Below, in pieces: positions 9,724 to 18,648 of a stretch of DNA of 64,000 nt. Positions within the stretch are counted from its first letter, which is position 1. The number at the start of each line of letters is the position of its first letter. Position numbers and translations under genes: made by a program. This stretch comes from Bacillus sp. SG-1 (GTDB lineage: Bacteria > Bacillota > Bacilli > Bacillales > Bacillaceae_B), in NCBI RefSeq assembly GCF_000181495.1, contig NZ_ABCF01000005.1, positions 1-64,000 on the forward strand, read 5' to 3'. Under the pieces are notes generated by a model. It did not search any database. It saw nothing but the letters and a program-made list of their open reading frames with translations, and had not been told where the DNA came from.

Positions 9724-9891
9724 GTCAGTGAAGCACATTCACTTATATTGTAGTAGAATGAATCAGTATGTATGTGTTAACGATAAATGCCGTATAAATC
9801 CGGCTTTTGGGATTTTTACGAAGGCAACAATATATACGAAAAGTGCATAATAGAAAAATGATATTTCAATTTAGTTTATGGAGGCAGATTA

Positions 9892-10755
9892 ATGATAAAA
9901 ATCATGGCTGATTCAACCTGTGATTTATCTGATGAAGTACTGCAAATGTACGATATCAGCTTGGCACCTCTAACCATAAATATAGAGGGAAAAATATATA
10001 GAGACAGGGTAGATATCCAACCAGATGAATTTTATGGAATGATGGAAGCTTTGCCGGATTTTCCGACCACAGGGATGCCTAGCCCAGCAGAGTACTTGAA
10101 GATAATAAAGCAGGCTGTTGAGGCTGGAATTAAGGAAGTATTATGTATATGCATGTCTAGTGGAACAAGCGGTTCATATCAATCAGCTATAATAGCGAAG
10201 GATTATTTCTTCGAGGAAAGTCCGGAATCTAACGTTAAGATACATGTAGTTGATTCAAAATGTATGAGTCATGGAAGCGGTTGGCTTATTATGAAAAGTG
10301 CGATGATGAGGGAACAGGGAGCATCGTTTGAAGAAATAGTTGCTTTTAATGAAAAGTATAAGAGAAAGATAAAGCATTTCCTCTCCGTGGATGATTTAGA
10401 TCATTTGATAAAGAGTGGCAGGCTTTCTAATACAAGTGCCTTAATAGGGAAAATCTTAATGCTAAAGCCAATCATGACTATGAAGGATGGAAAAGGGGCC
10501 ATAGTTGGAAAGGAAAGAGGATTAAAGAGGGTACTTAACCATTACACGCAGGAGTTTATGAAAAGAAATGATCAAGAATTGACGGACTTTATCATAGTTG
10601 GTTATACATCAGATATCAAAGTTGCCGAAAATCTTAAAGCTAAACTTCAATCGGATACTGGTTTCTCTGGAGACATTTATATTATGCAAATGGGAGTATC
10701 AGTTGGGACCCATGTGGGCTTAGGTGCTATTTCAATGTATTTTGTAGAAAAGTGA
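9892..10755 (+). CDS. DegV family fatty-acid-binding protein
   Basis: DegV/FakB-type protein of 287 residues. The family binds a fatty acid between two alpha/beta domains and presents it to the kinase FakA for phospholipid synthesis. The N-terminus IKIMADSTCDLSDE is the family signature, with MSSGTSGSYQSA (about 88-99) and the SGRLSNTSALIG segment near 174-185 supplying carboxylate-contacting residues; the C-terminus has GTHVGLGAISMYF. RBS GGAGGC. It stands alone between terminators. Several DegV paralogues are usual in Bacillaceae, so no symbol is assigned. Confidence 0.93.
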   Translation: MIKIMADSTCDLSDEVLQMYDISLAPLTINIEGKIYRDRVDIQPDEFYGMMEALPDFPTTGMPSPAEYLKIIKQAVEAGIKEVLCICMSSGTSGSYQSAIIAKDYFFEESPESNVKIHVVDSKCMSHGSGWLIMKSAMMREQGASFEEIVAFNEKYKRKIKHFLSVDDLDHLIKSGRLSNTSALIGKILMLKPIMTMKDGKGAIVGKERGLKRVLNHYTQEFMKRNDQELTDFIIVGYTSDIKVAENLKAKLQSDTGFSGDIYIMQMGVSVGTHVGLGAISMYFVEK

Positions 10756-10817
10756 GGGAAGATCAAATAAATTTCACTTTTAAAGACGTTACTAGCCAGT
10801 CCTCAACCAAGTATAAA

Positions 10818-10851
10818 CAAAAGCCTTTCCGTTATTATGGAAAGGCTTTTG
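10818..10851. terminator. Bidirectional terminator between degV and hydrolase
   Basis: Near-perfect stem CAAAAGCCTTTCC / GGAAAGGCTTTTG with A and T tracts on both sides; it serves the convergent genes. Confidence 0.9.
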
Positions 10852-10880
10852 TTAAGATTATTTATAAAAACTAAGTACTA

Positions 10881-11528
10881 TCATTGAGTATGTCTTCTTA
10901 CAAATTGACCTAATAACTCATTTAATTCATTTGCTGCTTTTGTTGGTATTCTGTGGTCTACATTTTCAATAAGAACCAATTCATTATCCGGTAATTTATC
11001 ATGTAATAAATTGGCGTAAGAATGAAATTGCTTATCCTTTTGACCATAGATTAAGAGTGTTGGCAGGTTTATATTTCCTAGACGACTTGTGCAATTATAG
11101 TGCAAACTATATGTGTAATACTGCTCAATGTTTCTATAATCTCCTTGTTTGGCATCACTAAACATCTTTTTGAACAACTTGTTATTAGAGTTTTTCCTTG
11201 AAATAGACCAAGATAAAAGCGAAACCAAACCAGCCTTAGCTAGCTTAACTCCTAAAGAAATTCTACTTTTTAGGAGTGTATCATTAACTTCGGACAGTCC
11301 ACTTATAATCACACCACCTAAAGAACGATGTGAAGAAGTTAATAAGAATTCCACCACAATTGAACCTCCAGTAGAATAACCGCTACTATAAGCTTCATTG
11401 TAGAGAGTGCCTATTTTTGGACCTAAAAAACCAGGCTGAACAGCAACATAAGTAATCTTCTGACCTATCCCTCCACCCTGGATTGAATAAAATGGTGTTC
11501 CGAGTGGCTCAGCAATTATAGTTTCCAC
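10881..11528 (-). pseudogene. Alpha/beta hydrolase, probably internally deleted
   Basis: The 215-residue product reads as an alpha/beta hydrolase with nucleophile elbow GYSTGGS, the strand TLLIYGQKDKQ carrying the acid, and the terminal His in NVDHRIP. The elbow, however, begins only about 50 residues from the N-terminus and about 32 after SIQGGG, where family members place roughly 75 residues including the HG oxyanion strand and the DLRGxGxS loop. Those elements are missing. The intervening stretch (GQKITYVAVQPGF) weakly resembles a scrambled DLRGxG strand. The start is GTG with AGGAG upstream. I read it as a decayed gene with an in-frame deletion, though an unusual short hydrolase is possible. 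Confidence 0.6.
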
Positions 11529-11665
11529 TAAGACCCACAGGGACTCCTGACAAATTCAATTCAAAGCTACTAGATTCCCAGATTCCTATAATGAGATATT
11601 GCTTTAATTGTTATAATAATAGGAAACTGCTTGATGAATAATGAAAATCTGAGTGAGGTGGCGCC

Positions 11666-13435
11666 ATGAACACAGAACAGAAGCTAATGAGTTTGATTAA
11701 TTCGACACGGGTGTTGACATCTACATTAAACCTTGAAGAGGTATTGGATCAGTTGAATAAAGAGGTTTTAAATGTCATAGACGGTGCTAATGCGAGTGTT
11801 CTTTTCTTATATGATAAGAAAACAGGGAAGCTTTACCCGAAGAGTTCGGCAGGATTTGATATGACCTATTTGAAAGAAATCAGAATTTCTCCCGGTGAGG
11901 GGATGAGCGGTCAGACTTTCCAGGAGGGTAGAGGAAAAATCTTTCTTTCCAAGACGGATACGATGGATGGGATGTCCAATATTTCTGGTGAGACGGGAGA
12001 GTTATACGGAAAGGCCCTGGGTAATTTTCAATATCCTGATAGTGCCATCTGCGTACCTATCATGACGAAAAGGGAATGTATCGGTGTGCTGACAGTGGAT
12101 ATCTATGATAAGAAGAATCTAACATTCAATGAAAATGAACTCCGGCTTCTGGAAACTTTTGCTGTGCAGGCCTCTGTGGCAATTGAGAATGCGATGTTGT
12201 TTTCTCAAACCGAGCGGACACAGGAAATTCATGAAAAGCTGACATCTGTCTCGCTATCCAAAGGAGGTCTTGAGGAGATCACCTTGGCTTTATCGAAGCT
12301 TGTTCATCAGGAAGTGGTGGTCTTCAATGAGTTTTTTGATGTGCTCGCCATTTCCTCTTCCGAATATCAAACATATGTACAAGAATTCTTACAAGAGGAA
12401 GTACATATTCTGCAGGAAGTCATTGAAAGTGAAGAGCCCTTATCATGTTTTCTGCCCCGCTCAACTATTTCTGAACTTACGTTTTTCTCGATTAAAATGG
12501 ATCGGTATAAAATTGGTTATGTGGCTATCTTTTCAGAAAAGACGTCCAACCTGGACCCACTGGATCAATTCGCCATCGATCAAGCGATGACCATTTTCGC
12601 GTTGGAAATGAATCGCATTGAGAAAATGACGATTAATAATTTTCAGTATTCTGGTTATGTTATGGAAAAACTTATTCAGAATGCCCCCGATGCTATTGCT
12701 GCTTTGTCACAGATGAATTTTTCCGAGTATGAGCAGCACCAGTTTGTCGTGTGCAAGATGTTGATGAAGGAGCCGCTTGTTTCTTTTAAAGAACTGACAG
12801 AAAGTAAAAGCAAGTTGACTCGTCTCATCCATAGGGAGATTTCCAAATTTCGTTATAAAACCTTTGTTCTGGACCGCAATATGGAAATTGTGTTCATGTT
12901 CGTCCTGTCTCCTTATGACAGCAAGGAGCTTTTAATACGCAATGTTAATGATTTTATTGAAGGCATTCAAAATCGATTGCGTGAAGGCTTGGAGCTCTCA
13001 AGCTATGCCGGGATCGGGAGGATTGTGGGATCATTACAAGAAGTCCATCTTTCTTTCCGGGATACCAAGAGGTGTGTGGAGTACCTGCTTTCCAAACAGA
13101 AAGAAGGATTGATTTCTTACAATGATCTTGGGATACAGCGACTCTTTATGAAAACAGATAAAGAAGAGCTTGAGGAGTTCGTGCAGGATATGCTGGGACC
13201 GATCCTTGAGTATGACGAAATCAGGGATGCCAACCTTTATGAAACGTTGAAAACGTATTTGGAATCCAATCTTAATATGGCGGCAAGCGCTGCCAAACTC
13301 TTTGTACACACAAATACGGTCAAGTACCGCCTGAACACGATAAAGGAAATATTAAAAATGGATTGGTCGGCAGGGACAAGTGTATTTTCCCTGCAATTAG
13401 CACTGCAGATACAGGAATTTTTACAAGAAGAATAA
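11666..13435 (+). CDS. GAF-domain, PucR/CdaR-type transcriptional regulator
   Basis: A 589-residue regulator. Residues about 10-178 form a GAF sensor domain (LEEVLDQLNKEVLNVIDGAN to ASVAIENAMLF). A central region of about 200-480 resembles the CdaR GGDEF-like module. The C-terminus (about 530-585, with AASAAKLFVHTNTVKYRL) is the PucR-type helix-turn-helix. Such proteins typically activate neighbouring catabolic operons in response to a small molecule. It lies directly upstream of the M20 hydrolase-TRAP operon, separated by a terminator and a perfect inverted repeat, so it is the obvious candidate regulator. The effector is unknown. Confidence 0.88.
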   Translation: MNTEQKLMSLINSTRVLTSTLNLEEVLDQLNKEVLNVIDGANASVLFLYDKKTGKLYPKSSAGFDMTYLKEIRISPGEGMSGQTFQEGRGKIFLSKTDTMDGMSNISGETGELYGKALGNFQYPDSAICVPIMTKRECIGVLTVDIYDKKNLTFNENELRLLETFAVQASVAIENAMLFSQTERTQEIHEKLTSVSLSKGGLEEITLALSKLVHQEVVVFNEFFDVLAISSSEYQTYVQEFLQEEVHILQEVIESEEPLSCFLPRSTISELTFFSIKMDRYKIGYVAIFSEKTSNLDPLDQFAIDQAMTIFALEMNRIEKMTINNFQYSGYVMEKLIQNAPDAIAALSQMNFSEYEQHQFVVCKMLMKEPLVSFKELTESKSKLTRLIHREISKFRYKTFVLDRNMEIVFMFVLSPYDSKELLIRNVNDFIEGIQNRLREGLELSSYAGIGRIVGSLQEVHLSFRDTKRCVEYLLSKQKEGLISYNDLGIQRLFMKTDKEELEEFVQDMLGPILEYDEIRDANLYETLKTYLESNLNMAASAAKLFVHTNTVKYRLNTIKEILKMDWSAGTSVFSLQLALQIQEFLQEE

Positions 13436-13443
13436 TGAGTTTG

Positions 13444-13496
13444 TCGGTAACCAACAAAAAGTGAGCCGTAATTTTGTTGGTTACCGATATTTTTTA
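13444..13496 (+). terminator. Terminator after the PucR-type regulator
   Basis: Arms of about 15 bp (CGGTAACCAACAAAA with its complement) around a 12-nt loop, followed by ATATTTTTTAA. Confidence 0.88.
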
Positions 13497-13497
13497 A

Positions 13498-13526
13498 TAT
13501 ACAGAATTATATTACAATTCTGTATA
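13498..13526. promoter_or_regulatory. Perfect inverted repeat, candidate operator of hydrolase-TRAP operon
   Basis: TATACAGAATT at 13498-13508 and its exact complement AATTCTGTATA at 13516-13526, separated by 7 nt. It has no T tract of its own and lies about 30 bp before the amidohydrolase start, which suits a dimeric repressor or activator site. Confidence 0.6.
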
Positions 13527-13555
13527 TTATCTATTCCAAGGAGGGAAAGGCGTTT

Positions 13556-14878
13556 ATGGTGGTAGGAACTGAAGGACAGGAAATAATGCAAAAGCTGCTG
13601 CTTGATTATGATCATTCGCTGGATAGCAATGGGGTAAACGGAAAAAGACTGGCAAGCAGGCTGGATGAGCTTTCAAAAATTGGCTTGACCGAAAATGGCG
13701 GCTTAAGAAGAATCGCCTTTTCTCCTGAAGAGCGAAAAGCGAAAGAACTCGTAAAGGAGTGGATGAAGGAAGCAGGACTTCAGATTAAAGAAGATGGGGC
13801 GGGAAATGTTTTTGGAAGACTGGAAGGAAAGGTCAAGTCCTCGACTGTCCTGTCAGGTTCGCATGTAGACAGTGTGCCTGATGGAGGACATTTCGATGGA
13901 CCGCTGGGAGTAATTGCCGCTTTGGAAGTCGCACAAGCTTGGAAAGACACTGGATATGTCCCAAATAAATCATACGAAGTCGTTATTTTCACAGATGAAG
14001 AAGGGGCGAGATTCAACGGTGGACTGACAGGAAGCCGGGCCATGACGGGCGAAGTGGATATCGAGTTCCAAAAGCAATTAAAGGATATGAACGGAATACC
14101 TTTTGAAGAGGTCATTAAAAGAGACGGCTTGAACGTTGAAGGGTTTGTAGAGGCAAAGAGGGATCTATCGGAGATTGAAGCTTATGTTGAGGTTCACATT
14201 GAGCAAGGAAAGAGATTGGAAAAAGCTCAATTGCCGGTTGGCATCGTTACAGGTATTGCCGGTCCTTGCTGGTTGAATATTTCTGTTATGGGTGAAGCCG
14301 GCCATGCGGGCAACACGCCAATGAATGATCGCAAGGACGCTTTGATAGCAGCCAGTGAGTTAGTAATTGAAATCGAAAAATTGGCGGGCGAGGTAAGTGA
14401 AACAGCTGTAGCAACCGTCGGGAAACTCGAAGTGCTGCCGAATGGAGTCAATGTTATACCAGGGGAAGTCCGGATGACAGCTGATATCCGTGACATACAT
14501 GCGGAATCAAGGGATGAGCTTATTCAACTGATCAAGGATGCCGCAGAAAGGATCAAGAACCGGCAGCAAGTAGATATTCAAATTGAAGAGACTTATAAGA
14601 TAGCCCCTGTCCCGGTTGAGAAAGAAATGCAGGAAAAAGCGGCCGAGGCGGTCAAAAATACGCTCCAAATCGAACCTTTTTATCTGCCAAGCGGAGCGGG
14701 GCATGATGCCATGATCATCGGGCGCTATGTACCGATGGCAATGTTATTCACACAAAGCAAGAATGGTGTCAGTCATAACCCAAGTGAATGGTCATCCCTG
14801 CAGGACTGCATTCAGACCGTACACGTACTAAAAGCATTACTGGAGGATTTAATACAATTAAAGGGGGAAACGATTTGA
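13556..14878 (+). CDS. M20 family Zn hydrolase (N-carbamoyl-amino-acid hydrolase / allantoate amidohydrolase type)
   Basis: A cytosolic metallo-amidohydrolase of 440 residues, RBS AAGGAGGG. Metal ligands are visible as GSHVDSVPDGGHFDGPLG (His and bridging Asp), FTDEEGARF (Glu pair) and HIEQGKRLE; the last His lies in the VSHNPSEWS segment near 404. AGHAGNTPMNDRKDA marks the dimerisation domain. This pattern groups it with the hydantoinase/carbamoylase subfamily, which includes L-carbamoylases, beta-ureidopropionase and allantoate amidohydrolase. Exact substrate cannot be read from sequence. Its end overlaps the dctP start, so product import and hydrolysis are co-expressed. Confidence 0.9.
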   Translation: MVVGTEGQEIMQKLLLDYDHSLDSNGVNGKRLASRLDELSKIGLTENGGLRRIAFSPEERKAKELVKEWMKEAGLQIKEDGAGNVFGRLEGKVKSSTVLSGSHVDSVPDGGHFDGPLGVIAALEVAQAWKDTGYVPNKSYEVVIFTDEEGARFNGGLTGSRAMTGEVDIEFQKQLKDMNGIPFEEVIKRDGLNVEGFVEAKRDLSEIEAYVEVHIEQGKRLEKAQLPVGIVTGIAGPCWLNISVMGEAGHAGNTPMNDRKDALIAASELVIEIEKLAGEVSETAVATVGKLEVLPNGVNVIPGEVRMTADIRDIHAESRDELIQLIKDAAERIKNRQQVDIQIEETYKIAPVPVEKEMQEKAAEAVKNTLQIEPFYLPSGAGHDAMIIGRYVPMAMLFTQSKNGVSHNPSEWSSLQDCIQTVHVLKALLEDLIQLKGETI

Positions 14879-15906
14879 AAAAGTTCAGGAAATCCGCATT
14901 TATTCTATTCACTATTATGGTGTTGTTCATATCTGGCTGTTCAGGCGGCGAAGAGGCCTCAGGCAATGATGCAGGCCAGGAGTATGAATGGAAGATGGGC
15001 TGGAATTCAGGTTTGGAAGATACACCGAGGGGCACATTTGCTCAAGCATTCAAGGATTATATTGAGAAAGAATCTGAAGGACGCATTACAATCGAATTTT
15101 TCCCTAATGAAACATATGCGACTTCTCAAGAAATGATTGAAGCTGTCCAAATGGGCGCACTTGAAATGCAAATTGTAGGCGCGAATATGGTTGGGAATAT
15201 CATTCCGCAATATTCAGCCCTGTCACTGCCTTTCCTGACTCACGGATTTGATGAGGCACATGCGGTGCTGGATGGTCCGATTGGTGAAGAATTAAACAAG
15301 ATGGGTGAAGAACATGGAATGAAAGTCGTTGGGAATTTGGACCTTGGATTTACACAGATAACCAATAACGTCCGCCCTATTAATACCCCGGAAGACTTGG
15401 TAGGTGTCAAATTGAGATCGCCTAATGATAAGAGTTTGATTGAAACGTTCAAAGCGATGGGAGCAACTGTTTCTACCATGGCATATACAGAAATTTATAA
15501 TGGATTGTCTCAAGGTGTCATTGATGGACAATTTAACCCATTGTTCCATATTTTTGATCAAAATATGGATGAGGTACAGGATTACCTGGCAATGACCAAT
15601 CACATGTACTACTACGCTTATACCATTATGAATCACGACTTATTTGAAAGCTTGGATGAAGAAACACAGCAGCTTGTCATGGATGCAGGGAAGCATGCTA
15701 CAGAAGCGGCAAGGCAATATGTTGCCGAGAATGACGAGGAATTGTTCGAACAAGCCAAGGGCGGAGCGTTCAAAGAGATCACTTATCCTGAGCTTGAGCC
15801 ATTCCAGGAGGCTGTAGTCCCTGTATACAAAACGATGGAAGATGTAATGGGTGCAGAAATCATTAATGATATCCAAAACTTCTTAGAAGAATACCGAAAA
15901 AACTAA
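14875..15906 (+). CDS. TRAP transporter solute-binding lipoprotein DctP family
   Basis: Extracytoplasmic binding protein of a TRAP transporter. The frame is open further upstream, but a TTG at 14875 with AAAGGGGG begins a typical lipoprotein signal peptide and lipobox FISGC (Cys near residue 20), giving 343 residues. DctP features include EWKMGWNSG, the conserved arginine region VKLRSPNDKS and SQGVIDGQ. The TTG overlaps the TGA of the hydrolase gene. A hairpin between this gene and dctQ may make the binding protein more abundant than the permeases. The ligand is unknown; context suggests a ureido or carbamoyl acid. Confidence 0.92.
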   Translation: MKKFRKSAFILFTIMVLFISGCSGGEEASGNDAGQEYEWKMGWNSGLEDTPRGTFAQAFKDYIEKESEGRITIEFFPNETYATSQEMIEAVQMGALEMQIVGANMVGNIIPQYSALSLPFLTHGFDEAHAVLDGPIGEELNKMGEEHGMKVVGNLDLGFTQITNNVRPINTPEDLVGVKLRSPNDKSLIETFKAMGATVSTMAYTEIYNGLSQGVIDGQFNPLFHIFDQNMDEVQDYLAMTNHMYYYAYTIMNHDLFESLDEETQQLVMDAGKHATEAARQYVAENDEELFEQAKGGAFKEITYPELEPFQEAVVPVYKTMEDVMGAEIINDIQNFLEEYRKN

Positions 15907-15912
15907 AGAAAC

Positions 15913-15937
15913 GAGAGGCCTATTTCGGGCCTCTTTT
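15913..15937 (+). terminator. Intercistronic hairpin between dctP and dctQ
   Basis: GAGAGGCC / GGCCTCTT stem with a short loop, then TTT. A partial terminator or mRNA-stabilising hairpin here would uncouple binding-protein and permease levels. Confidence 0.65.
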
Positions 15938-15954
15938 ACTAGGAGGCAACAGCA

Positions 15955-16464
15955 GTGAAGATACTGGATCGATTCATAAACGTCATAGATGTCTTTGCGA
16001 GTATTCTGATGGTCCTCTTAACGATGGTGGTGTTTGGCGAAGTTCTCAGCCGTTATGTATTTAACTTCCCACTCGTGTTCTCTACGGAATTAACAAATCT
16101 ATTATTTCCATGGATTATATTTATTACAGCTATTTCTGTAACGAAGAATGAGGATCACCTTTCCATCAATTTTTTAAGAGATAAAATGTCCAGAAACGGA
16201 AGGAAAATTACTTTTATCCTCACTAAGTTGGTCATGATGTTTTTTTCTTTCTACATGGTGCTATCAAGCTATCAGATAGCCAAATCAGTGGTAAACCAGC
16301 CCTTGCCGATGCTTAGGATTTCAAAGGCTTGGCTATATTCATCCGTAACGGTTTCCTTTACCTTAATTTTTATCATCCTAACCTATCAATTAATCATGAT
16401 CATCATGAACAAAATGGAAGCACCGAGAGAGGAGGACATGTATGATTTGGTTGATGATCGCTAG
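15955..16464 (+). CDS. TRAP transporter small permease DctQ family
   Basis: A 169-residue membrane protein with four predicted TM segments (about 12-34, 45-65, 88-108, 127-150), the standard DctQ size and topology. VFGEVLSRYVFNFPLVFSTE is the conserved DctQ segment after TM1. It starts at GTG with RBS AGGAGGC and its 3' end overlaps dctM by 23 nt. It forms the membrane complex with DctM that uses a sodium or proton gradient. Confidence 0.92.
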   Translation: MKILDRFINVIDVFASILMVLLTMVVFGEVLSRYVFNFPLVFSTELTNLLFPWIIFITAISVTKNEDHLSINFLRDKMSRNGRKITFILTKLVMMFFSFYMVLSSYQIAKSVVNQPLPMLRISKAWLYSSVTVSFTLIFIILTYQLIMIIMNKMEAPREEDMYDLVDDR

Positions 16465-17713
16465 TTTTTTCATTCTTATTATTTTCGGGGTGCCGATTGC
16501 GTTCTCGATGGGTGCTGCTGCTTTACTGTATATCCTGATTGAGGGAATTCCCCTCGGGATGGTCGCACAGCGGTTTTTCTCAAATACGCAATCTTTTTCT
16601 TTCCTGGCGATTCCTTTCTTCATTCTTGCCGGAAACCTGATGATTAAAGGGGATATTGCTCAAAAAATCATCAAGGTGGCTGATTCCATGGTAAGACAAC
16701 TTCCGGGCGGCTTGGGGTGTGTATCCGTTGTAACGAGTATGGGAATGGCGGGTGTGTCTGGGTCCTCTGTGGCGGATGCGGCTTCAACCGGGAGTGTCCT
16801 GATACCCGAGATGAAACGAAAGGGATACACAGCCTCTTTCTCCGCAGCAATCAATGCATCAAGCTCTGTTGTCGGTATCATCATCCCGCCAAGCAGTACG
16901 ATGATCATCATCGCATGGCTCGCTGATCTGTCGGTCGCTAAAATGTTCATTGCCGGTATCATTCCAGGTGTATTAGTTGGTTTGATCTATCTGGTAACAA
17001 CGGTGATTGTGTCTATAAAAAGAGGATATCCCAGGGAGAGCAAACCGACTCTCAGGGAATTCCTGACCAATATCCGAAAAGCGTTCTGGGCTCTGCTTTT
17101 ACCTATCATTCTGGTGGGATCGATCGTCCTGGGGATCGCCACGGCGACGGAAGCTGCTGCTATCTCGGTCATTTATGCCTTTTTAGTAGGACTGCTGGTG
17201 TATAGAACCTTGAATTTTAAAAATATCATGTCCTCCCTGAGAGACACCATTTATGGTACAAGCGTCGTCATGATTACGATCTGTACTTCCATGATCTTTA
17301 CATGGGTTCTGATTTCAGAGGGCATTCCTAAATTGATTTCCGAAGCGTTGTTGTCATTTGACCTTCCATCTTGGGCCTTATTTTTAATTTTAATTGTTAT
17401 TATGCTGGTTGCGGGAATGGTCATGGAATTAGTTCCGAATCTTTTCTTATTGATTCCGATTTTCTTTCCGATCGCGACAGACTTGGGCATGGATCCTATT
17501 CAATTTTCCCTGGTCATGCTGGTCAGCCTGGCCCTGGGGATGTTCACTCCCCCGGTTGGTGCGACCCTGTTCATTTCATGTTATATTGCAAAAGTCGGTA
17601 TTGAGAAAACAGTCAAGGATATCATGCCATATTTCCTGGCGGGAATTGTTGTCGTCCTGTTGATTACCTTCATACCAAGCCTCACACTATGGCTGCCAAG
17701 CTTGATGGAATGA
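16442..17713 (+). CDS. TRAP transporter large permease DctM family
   Basis: A 423-residue, about 12-TM permease that carries the translocation path. DctM landmarks include FSFLAIPFFILAGNLM, PGGLGCVSVVTSMGMAGVSG, IIPPSST and the late FTPPVGATLF. RBS GAGAGGAGG lies inside dctQ. Together with the two genes upstream it makes a complete tripartite TRAP system. A terminator follows directly, closing the operon. Confidence 0.94.
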   Translation: MIWLMIASFFILIIFGVPIAFSMGAAALLYILIEGIPLGMVAQRFFSNTQSFSFLAIPFFILAGNLMIKGDIAQKIIKVADSMVRQLPGGLGCVSVVTSMGMAGVSGSSVADAASTGSVLIPEMKRKGYTASFSAAINASSSVVGIIIPPSSTMIIIAWLADLSVAKMFIAGIIPGVLVGLIYLVTTVIVSIKRGYPRESKPTLREFLTNIRKAFWALLLPIILVGSIVLGIATATEAAAISVIYAFLVGLLVYRTLNFKNIMSSLRDTIYGTSVVMITICTSMIFTWVLISEGIPKLISEALLSFDLPSWALFLILIVIMLVAGMVMELVPNLFLLIPIFFPIATDLGMDPIQFSLVMLVSLALGMFTPPVGATLFISCYIAKVGIEKTVKDIMPYFLAGIVVVLLITFIPSLTLWLPSLME

Positions 17714-17734
17714 GGAAACGGTTGATTGATTACC

Positions 17735-17766
17735 AAAGGCTGTCGAGAAAGTCTCGGCAGCCTTTT
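17735..17766 (+). terminator. TRAP operon terminator
   Basis: Stem AAAGGCTGTCGAGA / TCTCGGCAGCCTTTT with T-rich tail. Confidence 0.9.
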
Positions 17767-17826
17767 ATATTTATAAAATAATTATTAGCTTAAGGCTGCA
17801 GAATCGTTACGAGAAAGTGCATGACA

Positions 17827-18372
17827 TTAAAAAAACAAAGTCTCAATAAAAGTCCAGGCACCAATCAAGAATACAATACTGCCTGCTATTTTATCAGCAG
17901 CTGACCAGTTATTCAGAAAACGTTTAAGTTTAGAGCCAATGGTCAGGCCTATTAGTGTATAAATAAAACTCTTTATAATATCGACTATTAATACAAAGAG
18001 TATCGGGAATCCCAGCAAACCAATTGAAACGCCCACTGCCAATTCATCAATGCTTACTCCTATGATGACGAATATGAAGGCAATACCGAACACTCTATTT
18101 TTCCCTTCAGTTTTATCCTTATCCAGAATATTATAAAGCCCCATTAGCATAAGGATTACAGCTCCAATTGATGGAGCCCAGCTTCCAAGGAATGAAGCCT
18201 CCAGATACTCGCCAAGCTTCATGCCAGCTAATAATAAAACAGCTTCAGCTAAAGCTACAGTGGCAGCCACTTTGTATTTGCTGACTTTCCCAACTAGTCC
18301 GAATGAAATGATGACTAATAAAGCATCAATCCCGAGAGTCATTATCAGGAGGATTAATTTAAATTCATCCAT
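17827..18372 (-). CDS. MntP/YtaF-family membrane protein (putative manganese efflux)
   Basis: A 181-residue protein with about six TM segments arranged as two repeats. Each repeat opens with a conserved acidic motif (LGIDALLVIISFGL near 13 and VSIDELAVGVSIGLLG near 105), the arrangement of the MntP (DUF204) Mn2+ exporters and of the sporulation protein YtaF. The transport role is inferred from family. It stands alone, reading against the TRAP operon. Its ATG is preceded by AAAGAGGTG. Confidence 0.8.
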   Translation of the reverse strand: MDEFKLILLIMTLGIDALLVIISFGLVGKVSKYKVAATVALAEAVLLLAGMKLGEYLEASFLGSWAPSIGAVILMLMGLYNILDKDKTEGKNRVFGIAFIFVIIGVSIDELAVGVSIGLLGFPILFVLIVDIIKSFIYTLIGLTIGSKLKRFLNNWSAADKIAGSIVFLIGAWTFIETLFF

Positions 18373-18549
18373 GCCTACACCTCTTTATCTTTGAAAGAGT
18401 ATTAACACAGTTTATTCACAGCTTGAGTATGGCGTGCTTTCTTAAAGAAAATCGAGTAGTTTCTTGGTGGTTTTCTGGTGATTATCATGCGATTAAATAT
18501 TAATCTGCTTATCAAATACAAAGGTATTGTTTCATTTTTCCGGCATAAT

Positions 18550-18598
18550 CAAAAAAAAACCAAGCAATTGAAGAATATAATCTCCAATCGCTTGGTTA
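18550..18598 (-). terminator. Terminator of the GGDEF/HD-GYP operon
   Basis: On the minus strand AACCAAGCGATTGG pairs with CAATTGCTTGGTT and is followed by ten T. Confidence 0.88.
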
Positions 18599-18648
18599 AA
18601 AGAACATGACTCTAATAATGTTTAACCGTGCTAAAGGCTCTCTCTTTA

